A stretch of DNA of 64,000 bases from Lingula anatina (taxonomy: Eukaryota; Brachiopoda; Lingulata; Lingulida; Lingulidae). Positions 41,061-53,940 of the stretch are shown here, one piece after another. The stretch is from positions 198,160 through 262,159 of the forward strand of contig NW_019775383.1 of NCBI RefSeq assembly GCF_001039355.2, read 5' to 3'. The position numbers and the translations under genes were made by a program. Numbering within the stretch: the first letter of the stretch is position 1; each line of letters begins with the position of its first letter. A model generated the notes under the pieces. That model was given only the letters and a program-made list of their open reading frames with translations, ran no database searches and was not told where the DNA came from.

Positions 41061-43988
41061 ATGGCAGACAAAAGAGGTATGCATCCAGGGATTTAAGTTT
41101 AATTTACTCAATTTGAATAATTAAGATTTTATTTCATAGATCTGTTTTAAATTCAAGCTATAAAATATGTAAAGGGAGAGTAATGTTTGCTCAGTGTTGA
41201 ATATTATCTTTGAAAATAAATATATTGGTTTCTCACCTTTACTTATTTATTTGGATGTGACCATTATATTCAGGTGATCTGAGAATACCAATTTGCATAA
41301 AATCTATTTCATCTTTGTAAAACATTTAAATTCATTACAAATAGAACACTGAAGTTGTCGAGTCCATGATGAAATCAACCTAAAACTACTTTTAGGTATG
41401 AAGTTGTTCGTTACTCCCCAAAACCAAAGCGCCGTGTATGTGAATGCAATATATGAAACGTCGTCGGATGCTGATCATGCTTTAGTGGAGGAATCAAATG
41501 TGTATGAGAGTTTAAGGATTCCTCGTCCAAATGCCAATGATCCCAAACTAAGGTTTGCACAGCTACCAAAGACAAATGTGAATAGACGGCTACAAATAGC
41601 ATTGGTGTTAACGGGAATCATATGCGCTGCCTTGGTTGCTATTGTTGTATGGTCGCTAGCGTTCACTCCAAAAGAAAATAGTGACCAACGCAACAATAAT
41701 TTGGTTTCAACAAACAATGAGTCAAATGGTAAGTAAGTGAAGGAAGACGCTTGGTTTTATATTGAATCTCTAGATAAATATGGTGAAAATATTAAAAATC
41801 TGCCAAACCATTAAAGTGAGGATACAACTTTAAAAATGATTAATAATCAGATATCAGTCTGAAATGTGGGCACTACGAAACCTAATGGAGTGTGGCCACA
41901 TACATGCCTACTGTATGTCTTTATTACAGTGACAAACCAGTCGTAAGCAAACTATGTAAAAATGCTATAATAACGGCTGGAATAAGTACAAAGAAGTGCA
42001 ATTGGAAAATAGACAGGATATGTTCAGTATACATTTTTTGTCTTTTGCAGACGTAAATGAATGCATGAACAACCCATGTGCCAGGGGCGCCACCTGTAGC
42101 AATAATCATGGCGGTTTTGACTGTCATTGCCTTCCTGGTTTCACTGGCAAATTATGTCAGCTTGGTATGATAATAAATTTAGCTAAAAATTAAAAAGACT
42201 ATATATTGGTCAATGTAAAGACCTTTTAAATATGAAATTTAATTTTTTAATTTTCGAAATCTCTAACTTTCATTTCTTAAACAAACAGTCAGTGCCAAGT
42301 ATTCAGTGTTATTTATATAATTTTTTACGATAAAATAAGTTTGGCCCTTTTACAAGTGACCATTTTATCACGCTTTATTAATATTTACTTTTTTAGAAAT
42401 AAGTGAATGCTCTAGTCGTCCTTGTCAGAATGGTGGGACGTGTGTTGACATGGTGAATTCTTATCAATGTTTGTGTTCTGCCGGGTACTACGGGACAAAC
42501 TGTCAAGGTTCGCATTTAAAGTTCTCTCTGTGCCTTTATATCAAATATCATATTGAACAAACCTGTGTTTGTGCCATTATAAGCATGCAGTTAAGAACAG
42601 GCATTGCTCATGTGGAGAGAGCACTTTGAAATTAAGAAAAGTCGAAATAAACAAAAGAAAAAGTTTATAACCGGCCAACATTTACTGAGAATTCTTTCCT
42701 TTATAACCTAGAAATTGACTTTTTTTTACAGATTCTTCAATAATTATAATTATAAAACATGGTTTAAGAAAAAAAACTTTATGTTGGCCTGTTAATTACC
42801 TCGAATTGATGTTTTACAGACATTGTTGTCCCAAATCCGCAAAATTACAAGTGTTTCCTAGTTCTATAACGAGGATCTTTTATATTACAGTAAATGATCT
42901 CTGTCGCAGCCGGCCCTGTCAAAATGGCGCAACGTGTATGAGTCATGCTATAACCTATTCTTGCAGCTGTCCCCATGGATACACCGGGAGTAATTGTGAA
43001 ACAAGTAAGAGTTACACAATTAGCTTTATCACAAGCACTAGAATTGCTAGAGTTTTATGTATATTCTAAAAGTAATGATCACATTTTTAACTTTTCAGTA
43101 GAAACAAGCAAAATCATTTGAAAAAATATTCTAAACAAATGACGCCTTTAAATCTATTTGACGAAGAGGTAAGAAAATACAGTGAAAATGATAAAACAGT
43201 GGAATGCATTTTTAATAATTTTTATTCCGATGATAAAAAATCAACGAAGGTACTACTTTACTTTCACATCGCAAATGGCAGTTAAATTCCATACATTCAA
43301 AGCATAACATACACAAAACATTAATATTTATGATCTCTTTCATATAGGCCATAACATTTTTGTTACACAATCTAATCATGTTTATACATGTCCAAAGCTA
43401 CCAATCATTGCCTAAGTCAACCATGCAAAAACGGCGCCGAATGTGTGGACCTGGTGGGTTCGTTTCGGTGTTCTTGTACTTTGGGTTTCCAAGGTGCAAG
43501 ATGCGAAGCCGGTAAGTGCACGTACACGTCATGTTGCTCATGACATCACAAAGCTAGACCGTAGCGCTTATTTGGAGGAAAACTTTGTAACATGGATCCC
43601 ATGGGTGTCCGTTATTGTAATTTGCACTCTAACCCAGATCCACGCCGTCTACTCTTGTCTACTTTCTTTTAAAAGTACTAGTAATAATAGGCCCTCTCAG
43701 TAAGCACTAAACTTCCACCTGCACAATAAAATTTTTGAATTTTGAAAAAAGTGCTATATGTTATATGAAGTGCAAAAATGATTATCTTTTCGGTTTTTAA
43801 AAAGTCCCCGCTTGGTTGCCACGGCAACAAATGTACCAGTCAAAGTTCCTGAGCCCCTGGGACTTGAAAAGTCATGGAAAACTATCAATTTTCAAATTAA
43901 AGAAAAGTTATATTGATGGAAAGGACATGTAACATTGACTGATATATGAAAAGTCTGCTGATTACTGGTCATAAATATGTGTAGCAAC

Positions 43989-44071
<83 letters not shown>

Positions 44072-44225
44072 CCCCCAGGGGCCGTTGCTATTGTAACAGC
44101 AATTAAGCCATGAGTTTGAAACTTGGATTTACCAATAATAGGGTGATTTTTGAAGTCAATTTTCTCCCAAGGCCCATACTCAGGGATTAATGGAGTATCC
44201 TGAGCTTGATAAACTAGGCTTGAAT

Positions 44226-44273
<48 letters not shown>

Positions 44274-46299
44274 GAAAAAAATAAAATTTTGTTTCAAGTA
44301 ATAGATGCAGGAATCACAGCTGATAACAAATTGACTTTCTTTGCGTTTTATTTTTTAAACAGAACATTTCCAACTTTATTTTTTGGGCGTTTTTTGGGTA
44401 GAGTTATTGTTTTCTTTAGACATTTTATATTCGATAAATTAACATAAGCAGGCACTGATATATACCAAAAAAAAAAAAAAACCGTTGATGTACAGTATAT
44501 TATGCTTGCCATTGCAACGACGGAAAACTCCATAACTCCGAGACCTACGAGACTTCATAAACCAACCAAAATACCTATTTTTTAGTTAATTTTAAACAAT
44601 GCTGCAGAAAAGTTGCACTCCATGGACTAAAATATAAAAAGTGTGTAGTTTTCCGAGCAAAAACCCACGTAGCCACCTTGCATGTATTATCAGGGGCCGT
44701 TGCTATGGTAACTGTAAGTAAGCCATGGATATGAAAAGGACCACACTCATGTGTTCATGGCGTATTCTTGAGAAACTGGACTTGAAAGAATAAAATTTTG
44801 TAGCAATTAATAAATGTAGGAATGAAAATGTTAATTTTCTTGATTTTTAAAGCAAAAATTATCCTAATTTTATTTTTCACACATGAGTGCAGAGTTTTTC
44901 CATAGTAATTTAAATTGTTTTTAATACATTAACATAGGCAGAGATGGGTGTATACCAAAAGGCATTATACTTTGGTTACCATATCAACTAATGCTAATTC
45001 CATGGCTCCTGCACCTGTGGGAATTTATAAATCGACATATTAAGTCAAAGAACAATGATATTTCACATGGGGAACGTTTCTTTTAGACTTGTATATGAAA
45101 AGCTTCTTCAGAGCTGAATATAGGAATGGGGTCGCCCCCCTCAGGAAATGTGTGGTTGCCCAACTTAATTGGGGTTGACAGGGTCGAGAGGTGGTTCTGA
45201 GGGGCGGAGGTCTTTCCCCCCACTATTTCCACTTAAAATCCTGGGACTGCCCCTGTTTATTGTTTCAAATAAGTGTAACTTCCTGCTGTGGCAACAATAA
45301 ATAAGTAAGGAATTTGAAAATGGAAAGAACCAACACAAGTAAGGCCAACACAAGTATTTACTGAGAATTATTTCCTTAATAACCTAGATTTGTGCAACCA
45401 AATAAAAAATAAAAAATAAAAACTAATAAATTCAGTATATGAAGAAATAACACACAATGAGAAAAGAGAATTTTGTTTGCTTTTATTTCGATCAATTATT
45501 TTTCAAACATAATTTTTTGAGATATTTTGGCAGTCATTTTTCAGTGATTTTGATTGTTTTAACATAACATTAACATAAACAGGCATGTTTTTCCAAATGC
45601 ATTTGACATTTATTACCTTGATATACATCATGACCAACACTCGAATGTAATGAATTATTTTTGCAAATGAAGCATGCTTTTCAGATCCTTAAGATCGTTA
45701 AGAAAGAAAAGATAATTTTTCACTTATAAATAGCTTCTGTTTCACTGAATACTATATGCTGTGAAAATAACAGAAACATTTGCTTTTCTCCTTTATTGTA
45801 GAAAAAAATTTGCTCGATGTTTATTCTGTAATCCAAGGTCTCTGACCCAAATACGATTTCAGTTTTAACCAGTTGAAGTTGTAACAAATATTTATGTACA
45901 CAAAAAAATGCATGTTACATTATAGCAAGATATATTTACATATGCATAACAGCTAGTTCTCTTACGGTGACAATAAATGATCATAAACGCTTTCAATCTT
46001 TATATCAATAAAAGATAAAAGCCATTTTCTATATTATGAACATTTTGCGTCAAGCAAAATAGGTAAAATTTATTGTCTTTGTTTATATTCATGTGAAATC
46101 TTTTTTTCTCTATCATGACACGGTTACTTGAACAACGGAATTTGGTATAATAGTAAAGTCTGTTTCTACATATAAAATCAATGGTTATGACAAATATCTC
46201 TGTGGTGTTTAAAATCAAATTTTAAAATAAAAAAAAAGAAAACGGGCAGAAAAGAAACACAAATGAAGAAAACACACACACACACATATTGACAGAAGC

Positions 46300-46330
<31 letters not shown>

Positions 46331-49114
46331 TCCCTACCAACTTGAATATGTTGATATGACATATTTCATCAACAGCAGGGACTTAAGATCTTTCAACTTT
46401 TTATGGCGCGTCAGATCAAATTCTGCAAATCTCGTACTGTCATCCCGACCCCCCCGCCATCTCCAAAGGTATGAAAGGTAAAGCCGTTTTAAAAATTTGA
46501 ACATTTAAGTATGGCTTTAAGAAACAAGCATGAATTTGAAACCCCTATAAAAATAAACATAACATAAAAACATGTGCAGTTAGATGACACAATATGTGCC
46601 CCACTATTGCCTGGCAAGTGTGAACATATCTTGAAACTGGGCCTCGAAATCTGCAGAATCCACACCCTTGTCATCTATTAATTTCCTTTGTCTTTTCCTT
46701 CTTTGTAAGCATGTCTGTAGAGGTGTGGGCCCCACACTTATTGTCCTTAAAAACGAGGGTTGATTGATAAGTAGTGAGCCTCGTGTGGAAGGGGTTAAGC
46801 AGGTATATCCCTTTTCAGCCCTTCTATTCCCTGGCTATTTAAAGGTGTGTAGCCGGAGTTTGGTGTCATTTGGTTAGTTTATGTCGACGAGGCAGCGGAA
46901 AGCTCAGGGAAGGTGTACTGTTCCTCCAGGACAATGCCCCTGCTCACAAGTCTGTCATTGCCATTGCTGCAATCAACGAGCGTGGCTTTGAACTGATAGA
47001 ACATCCACTTTATTCCCCTGATCTTGCTCCCTCTGACTATTATCTATTTCCCAAATTGAAAAAGGCCATTTCAGGTACTCACTTTGTGTCAGATGATGAC
47101 GTCATACGTGAAGTGAAGGGGTTCTATAAAAGTGGCATAGAGGCTCTCAAAATTTGCTGGCAAAAGTGTATAGATACTCAAGGAGACTATTGTTGTGTAT
47201 AAGTAGGTCAGCTTATGACGTCACCATATCGCGAGAGCATGAGTATCTCGAGAGCGTTAGTTTAGACAGACGCTGGGAGTATGAACGGATAGGAGACTGA
47301 GTTTTGTTTTGGGACTTTTGAAGGAGAATATTTTTTTTGGAACCTATTTACCACTGAACCGACACTCATATTTTCTACTGGAACTTGCATCGTAATTACT
47401 GTGGGATTTCATCGGACACTTTCACTGAACTTTGAGCCGATTTGTCTCCATCCACTCTCCAGTCGACGGATTCACATCGGACTTTCACACAGGACACTTC
47501 ATGCTTTCAGATATATGAGGCTCACTACTTATCAATCAACCCTCGTATATTCCAACCAGGCAGGTGCACCACGGTTCTACATTTATGTTGAAAAATAAAA
47601 GGTACTTATACAACAGCGCCAGAAACTTTTTATCAATAGGCAGTAGAGTAATAAACATGTTCAGTTAATTCAATTATTTCAGTTGGACAACATTCAAACA
47701 TTGTAACTGTACATGGATAAAGGCCCAGTAATAAGAAACAGTTTTAATTTAAAAAAAAAGCAATTATCCAAGAACACCAAAATATTTCTAATAAGATTTT
47801 AAAATGAATAATAATTATGATACACTTACCAGACTTGCCCATCTTTACCATGCAAACAATTTCAGGTCATTGAATTAGATCAACTTTCCCTCCAAAGAGT
47901 GTTCATAACTTTTCCATTTCCAACGCCAAAAGAGCTGCACATGGACTGGCTTTTCTTACGACAAAATGGCTTTGAATGCATGTTAAATGTTTGTTAATCT
48001 ATTGCTACAAAATGTATTTAATGTAGAAGAAGAAAACTTGTCTAATTGGAATCATAAGTGATTTACATCAAACTTGTGGACCTTGGGATAAAATCAGCTT
48101 CAAAGTTGACACATTTTGTATTTAAAAACTGTTAATTTTTTCTCAAAACAAGAAAAAATTACTGGAGCATTTTCAGTAAATCTAATGAATTATAAAGCCC
48201 AGTTAATGAAACCACAGTTATTTATCAATTTTATGCATTCTCTTCATGTATATGGGTGAAAAAGGTTTGATTTGGGCATTTTAAACTTTAAATGCGGTTG
48301 TCATGGAAATCAAATGTTTTCAGCAGTTTCCTTTAAGATGTGTACATGTTTTTTAAGGTTCCTTCACATGTATCAATTTCAAGAAAATCCGTGTTTCACC
48401 ACTTTCCGGTATTTCTACAGGGAAAGCTTAATGCTTACTGAGAAGGTCTCCTAAATCGTTAATTTAATCAAAATCGTTTTGGAAAAGGTACATAATTTTG
48501 AATAACATCTGAATGATTTTTAAAAAGGGACTAATAATTAGGGCGAAAAAAAGCAAAATTAGAATGAAATGTAAAATAAAGCCTTAGGTACATATTCATT
48601 TGGTTTCATTGCAGATATAAACGAATGCTATAATAGCCCATGTGCCCTTGGCGCCACCTGTCAAAACAGCTATGGTGGATTTCACTGCACTTGTCCTGGT
48701 GGTTTTACAGGAACATACTGCCAGTTCGGTAGGATATCTTATGATAACAAATGACAAAACTATGATATTTTAAATCAGCCGGACTTAAGTTAATACTGGC
48801 GTATTTTTCATTGCAACAAGACCAATGAAAACTTTACATGGGTTTCTGCTTTAGAAAAGCCAATTGGAAAACTTCTTCTTAGAGCGAGTACAGCCATTGG
48901 TAACATTGCTTCGCTTGCAAAATTACTATTTTTTATTAAATAATTTCTTGCAGTATTTTCAGTAATTGATTTCATCCGTGTTTTCAGAGTTTAGGTAAAA
49001 TGATATTTAATGCTGACGTAAAAAGAATACAAGTGAATTATAAATGGTCACATGTTAGGGTATGCAAAATTTGAAAACTATTTTCCATCTTATCATAAAA
49101 ACATGACTCTCTCT

Positions 49115-49147
<33 letters not shown>

Positions 49148-51524
49148 GCATGCATTCACGTTTGCGTGCACCTGCATAATTGGAACATTACTGAAATACT
49201 ATTTAAACATGTTTTGCTAGAATATTCCAACGTTTGTGCCCCGTCGCCCGCACCGTCTTGTTGGAACAAATATCAAAGGCAAATACGGTGGAAGAGTTTA
49301 AGTGTATCATAATGGAAGTTGGGGAACTGTTTGAGGTGAAGACTGGGATAACAGGGATGCCAAAGTTTCCGTGCATTAATTTTTTGTTACTATAATATCT
49401 TTTTAATTTTAGGAATCGATGAATGCTCCAGTCGTCCTTGTCAAAATGGTGGAACGTGTGTTGACATGGTGAATTCTTATCGATGTTTCTGTTCTGCCGG
49501 GTACTACGGGACAAACTGCCAAGGTAAGTGTTTAAAATTCTCCTTGAACCTTTTTTGACTTCAAATAGGTTGTCCTATACCCAATATTCTATATGAATAT
49601 ATATTATTACGTATGAAACCTCTTACTGCGTATACATTTGAGCATAGTATATGTATTTAGGCAGTGGCCTCACTAAGTTTGGTGAACTCAGGGGTGAAGG
49701 ACGAATCGTAAATATCTTTATCGGTCACCCCGTTAATGGCATTGGGGCATTTCCAATGACACTAGATTGATCAACATTGTCAGTGCGTTGTCATTTTTGT
49801 TACAGTTAGAGACCATTGTCGCAACCAGCCCTGCCGAAATGGCTCCACGTGTAGGAGCCAAACCTCCACGTATTTTTGCAGCTGCCGCTCTGGGTATACC
49901 GGCAGGAATTGTGAATCAGGTTCGGGCAGCGTGTAGGAATAACTTCATTGATTCCATCCGTTTTGTCAGAGTGTTGGTAAAATGATTTACCTATAATGCT
50001 GACGTAAAAAAATAAAGTTGATTATAAATTGTCACATGTTAGGCTATGCGAATTTTGAAAACTATATTTCAATCATATCATGAAAAAATATCACTCTTTC
50101 TGACACACACGCGTGCGTGTGCATTCACGTTTGCGTGCCCGTCCATAAGTGGATCATTGCTGAAATACTCTTTCAACATGTTTTGTTTGAATATTCCAGC
50201 TTTTGTGTCCCGTCACCTGTACAGTCATGTTGGAATAAATATCAATGGCAAATAAGATGAAAGAGTTGAAGCGTATCATAATGGTAGTTGGGGAACTGTT
50301 TCCGATGACGACTGGGATAAGACAGTTTCCGTGCACTATTTTCTGTTAATACAATATCATTTTATAATTTTAGGAATCGATGAATGCTCCAGTCGTCCTT
50401 GTCAAAATGGTGGAACGTGTGTTGACATGGTGAATTCTTATCGATGTTTCTGTTCTGCCGGGTACTACGGGACAAACTGCCAAGGTAAGTGTTTAAAATT
50501 CTCCTTGAACCTTTTTTGACTTTAAATAGGTTGTCCTATATCCAATATTCTATGTGAATATATATTATTACGTATGAAACCTCTTAGTGCGTATACATTT
50601 GAGCATAGTATATGTATTTAGGCAGTGGCCTCACTAGGTTTGGTGAACTCAGGGGTGAAGGACGAATCGTAAATATCTTTATCGGTCACCCCGTTAATGG
50701 CATTGGGGCATTTCCAATGACACTACATTGATCAACATTGTCAGTGCGTTGTCATTTTTGATACAGTTAGAGACCATTGTCGCAACCAGCCCTGCCGAAA
50801 TGGCGCCACGTGTAGAAGTCAAACATCTACGTATTCTTGCAGCTGCCGTTCTGGGTATACCGGCAGGAATTGTGAATCAGGTTCGGGCAGTGTCTTGGAA
50901 TACATTTATTGATTTCATCCGTTTCGTCAGAATGTGGGTAAAATGATACATAATGCTGACGTTAAAAGAATTTTAGGGGATTATGAATGACAGTTAAATG
51001 ATAATCTGTGCAAAATTTTAAAACTACATTTCATTCATATCATGAAAAATAACTCTCTTTCACACACACACACACACCTACATACACACACACACATGAT
51101 GCCCATGCACTCACGTTTGCGTGCACGTGCATTAGTGGATCATTACTGAAATACTCACTCTTTAAATAGGTTTTCATTGAACATTTCAGATTTGCTGTAC
51201 CGTTCCCTGTATCGTCTTTTTGGAAAAATTGCTAATGGAAAGTACAGTGGTAGAGTTGAAGTGTACCATAATGGAGTCTGGGGAACAGTTTGCGATGACG
51301 GATGGGATAACACTGATGCCAGAGTTTTCTGCAGGTCCTTAGGTCTTCCCTATTCCAGAGCACTCGGCATACAAAGAGCATATTTTGGACAAGGTAATGG
51401 AACCATATGGTTGGACAATGTCCACTGCACAGGATCAGAATCCAACATTGCATCATGTTCTCACAATGGTTGGGAGAGTCACGACTGTAGTCACAGTGAA
51501 GACGCTGGAGATATTTGTTATTGA
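41061..51524 (+). CDS. Receptor gene C: longest complete member, nine EGF domains and one SRCR domain
   Basis: Exons 41061-41076, 41396-41728, 42051-42164, 42397-42507, 42891-43004, 43398-43511, 48615-48728, 49413-49523, 49806-49919, 50374-50484, 50767-50880 and 51190-51524 join in frame to about 566 residues. MADKRG; tail with [12 protein letters not shown]-like text (here VYVNAIYET) and NVYESL; helix at about 71-94. EGF order is d-a-b-c-d-a-b-a-b: the last a-b pair is a fresh tandem copy of the one before. The d domains start DVNEC or DINEC (calcium-binding type). SRCR has [12 protein letters not shown] and six cysteines. Unlike the other genes, exon 3 ends at a strong GTAAGT (41729). The usual start-exon acceptor is lost (CCACAT instead of CCACAG), so a nearby AG (41017 or 41050) must serve. 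Some donors are weak (GTTCGC at 42508, GTTCGG at 49920 and 50881). Confidence 0.83.
43993..44070. repeat. (TA)n microsatellite
   Basis: Almost pure TA run in the long intron of gene C. Confidence 0.95.
44070..45640. repeat. Diverged tandem repeat (about 0.5-0.6 kb units)
   Basis: CAGGGGCCGTTGCTAT..GTAAC opens units at 44082 and 44691. Within each follow, in the same order, AATAAAATTTTGT, GATGCAGGAAT/AATGTAGGAAT, ACATTAACATA.GCAG, a TATACCAAAA run and a TCCAT..CTCC. A third, more decayed unit lies at about 45260-45640 (CCTGCTGTGGCAACAATAAA, then ACATTAACATAAACAGGCAT), and a possible one before 44070. Confidence 0.6.
46753..47546 (+). mobile_element. Internally deleted mariner element
   Basis: Perfect 30-bp terminal inverted repeats: ACGAGGGTTGATTGATAAGT... 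at 46753-46782 and its exact inverse at 47517-47546. An ATG at 46881 opens MSTRQRKA, then a deletion throws the frame into the C-terminal third of a transposase, 46902-47202: [11 protein letters not shown], then [17 protein letters not shown]. The two acidic residues are separated by 34 residues, the spacing of the classic mariner DD34D group; the first catalytic D and the DNA-binding half are missing. The flanking TA duplication is not clear (TTAA-AA versus AT-AT). A non-autonomous, once mobile copy. Confidence 0.88.
49231..49377 (+). pseudogene. SRCR exon relic 1 inside gene C
   Basis: Aligns with the first half of the SRCR exon (CACCGTCTTGTTGGAACAAA, GGAAGTTGGGGAACTGTTTG, then GACTGGGATAACAGGGATGC). 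The acceptor CCAG is mutated to CCAA, TAA replaces GAA in RVEV, and TGA replaces the codon for the first cysteine. It stops abruptly before the next EGF exon. It shows that an SRCR end once lay here and was followed by further EGF exons by recombination. Confidence 0.85.
50200..50338 (+). pseudogene. SRCR exon relic 2 inside gene C
   Basis: Second half-SRCR relic, tandem partner of the one at 49231. Here the acceptor TATTCCAG is intact but the reading meets TAA at the end of NINGK. No donor follows, so it should be skipped; if ever used as a terminal exon it would end the protein after the EGF domains. Confidence 0.85.
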
Positions 51525-51979
51525 AGATACATATTAGAACAATCTGTTGAAAATGTGTCAACTCTTTCAGCTGACTGGACCAAATAAAGAGAGAGAAAGA
51601 CAAAAGTTTGGCACCATATTGTTATCAGATGAATAACAATGATTTTTCAATTTGTGTCTTATTGATACTCGGTTATGTAAAATTAATAACTTTTGTCAGG
51701 TTTAAAGATCAGTACATTTAATGCTATGTCAGAATCAATATGCAGTAGGATTTTATGTATCACGTATCGGGACAAAATATCCCGTAACTGGGATACAGTA
51801 AAGACAAAAAATATTTTTAATATCAAAATAATGAACCACCAATCATCAACGGAAGCACGAGTTTCATTTATCCAATAGGCTGATAGCGTAACTTGTCAGA
51901 CAGCTACATGTAGGTATCAGCCAAAGGAGCCAGACCTAGATGTGGGAAAGATGGGGTCTCAATCTTCCTTTACAATTAA

Positions 51980-52150
51980 GTGACAGGTTCTCTGCCCTAT
52001 CCAAAACGGATACTTATCTATAATATGAAAGCACGAGAAAATACCTAGTCGCCCCGTGACCAGGCCATCGTCTTTAAACTCTTTCCTTTTTAGGCGTTTC
52101 ACTCGGGCTCCGCCAATCCATTTGTAGTAACTCTGTTATTACTTAGAATG
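51980..52150. repeat. Conserved 3' flank block of the receptor unit (gene C copy)
   Basis: Matches blocks at about 32480-32690, 38670-38830 and 54238-54430 through GGGTTCT...GTGACCAG.CCAT, TTTTTAGGCGTTTCACTCGGGCTCC and TGTTATT-like words. It is non-coding and marks the right end of each duplicated unit. Confidence 0.7.
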
Positions 52151-53039
52151 AGAGTTAGTAATAAGTATTAGAATTCAGACAAGTTTATTAGTTTTAAAGA
52201 CAGTTAAGTCGCACCGTTTAAACATTTTTTTAAAAATAATTTATGTTCCACATCGCATTATTATTTAAGAAGTTTTAAGTTAAGGTTACCATAATAAGAC
52301 ATACTTTTATTATAGCACAGAATTATGCCTTAAAAAGTACACGTAACTGTCAATTGCATTGGATAATAAGGAATGGGGTCTCATTAATAATATATGATAT
52401 CAAATTATTTCATTTTACTTGACTTAATTCCATTTCTCTTTGAAAAGTGCCTTATGATACACATTTAGGAATGACTTGAATGTGAATAACAAATCCTTTT
52501 AATTAAATGTATTTCAGTTACTACGATTTTGTGTATTTTCGGAAAAAAACTCAATGTACCTACATTAATAAATACATATATAGTATAAACTACTATAGCG
52601 AGCATATATCGATTTTATCAAATGTGTTTAAAATTCTTTGATGTTGTTTTATTATAATAGACTGAAAAGTGGCTTTCAAAGTATTTTCTAGGGTTCTTAG
52701 ACTCAGTAACCAATCAAGGTGACAATTTTCGAGCGTTAATTAGTATGTGTGACGTGACACAAGTGAGTCAATAAAAGTGCGAAAGGTGAATAGTTTAGAC
52801 GCATTTCATGTTAATCTGATGTTCACCCACAAAAACAGTTGACCATCGCCCTTTATTCTGCATTGTTTTTAAACTTATTTCAATTCCTTAGAATTTCCCT
52901 GATAAGCCAGAAGGAAAAACGGCTACTGGAGCTTTAGTGCGTGTTAGTGCTCCAAGTCACATAACCCTGTGGTCACTCTTAGTTATGTGAACAGTACTCA
53001 GTCACGTGGTTTTGGGTGTGTGTAGCAAGTAGCAAGCAT

Positions 53040-53940
53040 ACCGGTCGGTCAACTGTGTTTGGAACCGTAGATAGCATGTAAATGTTTCAGAGACAGCTTT
53101 TGGTGTGCCACAAGGCAGTGTTCTAGGACCTCTTGTTTTTTGCATGTATACCTTACCAATTGGGACCATACTAAGGCATCATAACATTTGCTATCATATT
53201 TATGCTGATGACACACAGATTTTTACTTGTTGCAATCTAGAAAATCCAAATGAATCTATTGATATATTGTCTGAATGTATTGATGATCTTCGCGGGTGGC
53301 TGATTAGTAATAAGTTGAAAATTAACGATGGAAAGTCTGAACGTTTGGTAATAAGTCAGCCACATAATCGTATGATAGCACAACAAATTCAGCTCATAAT
53401 TGGATCAAGCATTATTAAGCCAAAACCTCAAGCAAAAAATCTTGGTGTATTTTTAGATGGATCACTGTATGAAAAACATATTGCCAGTGTATGCAGGTCA
53501 GCGGTTTTTAACATTAGGAACATAAGTGCAATTCGCAATCAGTTTTCTGACTCTGCTGCAGCCACAGTTATAAATAGTTTAGTTACATCTCGATTAGATT
53601 ACTGCAACTCCATTTTATACGGTTGTCCAAAGAAAGAAATTGCTAGACTGCAGCGCATTCAAAATATTTCGGCCAGATTATTAACTCGGACATCCACAAG
53701 TATATATATCTCCCCAGTTTTAAAAAGTTTACACTGGCTACCTCTACAAGCCAGAAGTTTATTCAAATTTTTGGTTTTTACTCACGATGCTTTTTATGGA
53801 TTGACACCAATCTACATCAATGAATTAGTCAGTCACTATGTTCCAATGCGAAATCTGCGGTCTGTAGACCAATTGCTACTCAACCCAGTAAAAATGCGAT
53901 TAAAGACCTACGGTGAAATATCTTTTAAAGCTGCAGGTCC
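53040..53940 (+). mobile_element. CR1/L2-type LINE reverse transcriptase fragment
   Basis: An open frame of about 290 codons begins within the RT palm: [20 protein letters not shown], then [11 protein letters not shown] (YADD catalytic motif), then the thumb and C-terminal region with [10 protein letters not shown] and [14 protein letters not shown]. This order and wording fit CR1/L2/Rex1-like non-LTR elements. The endonuclease and first RT blocks are missing, and the 3' end is cut at the junction with SRCR relic sequence near 53940. The frame is still open, so the loss is recent or the copy is short-lived. Confidence 0.85.

Larger units (their letters stand above)
43512..48614. other. Long intron of gene C filled with repeats
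   Basis: A 5.1 kb intron between the c exon and the second d exon; the same intron is only about 0.35-0.5 kb in A, B and D. It holds (TA)n at 43993-44070, (CA)n at 44230-44269, about 0.5-0.6 kb diverged tandem units at 44070-45640, a poly-A tract at 46301-46326 and a mariner element at 46753-47546. No coding sequence beyond the transposase remnant. Confidence 0.8.
49052..50945. repeat. Tandem duplication of an SRCR relic-EGF a-EGF b block (about 0.96 kb x 2)
   Basis: 49052-49985 and 50046-50945 are near copies: exons 49413/50374 are identical by eye, and the introns behind them (AAGTGTTTAAAATTCTCCTT and on) differ at only a few bases. This is the most recent exon gain in the array. Confidence 0.88.

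Noticed and set aside
43990-44265. Minus-strand frame with Tyr/Ile and Cys/Val runs.
   Set aside because: Microsatellite translation.
46000-46674. Two minus-strand frames of 60-72 codons in the long intron of C.
   Set aside because: AT-rich, no motif, no splice support.
46740-46752. TA target duplication of the mariner element.
   Set aside because: The left side reads TTAAAA and the right side ATAT; the duplication is not clearly preserved, so I do not claim it.
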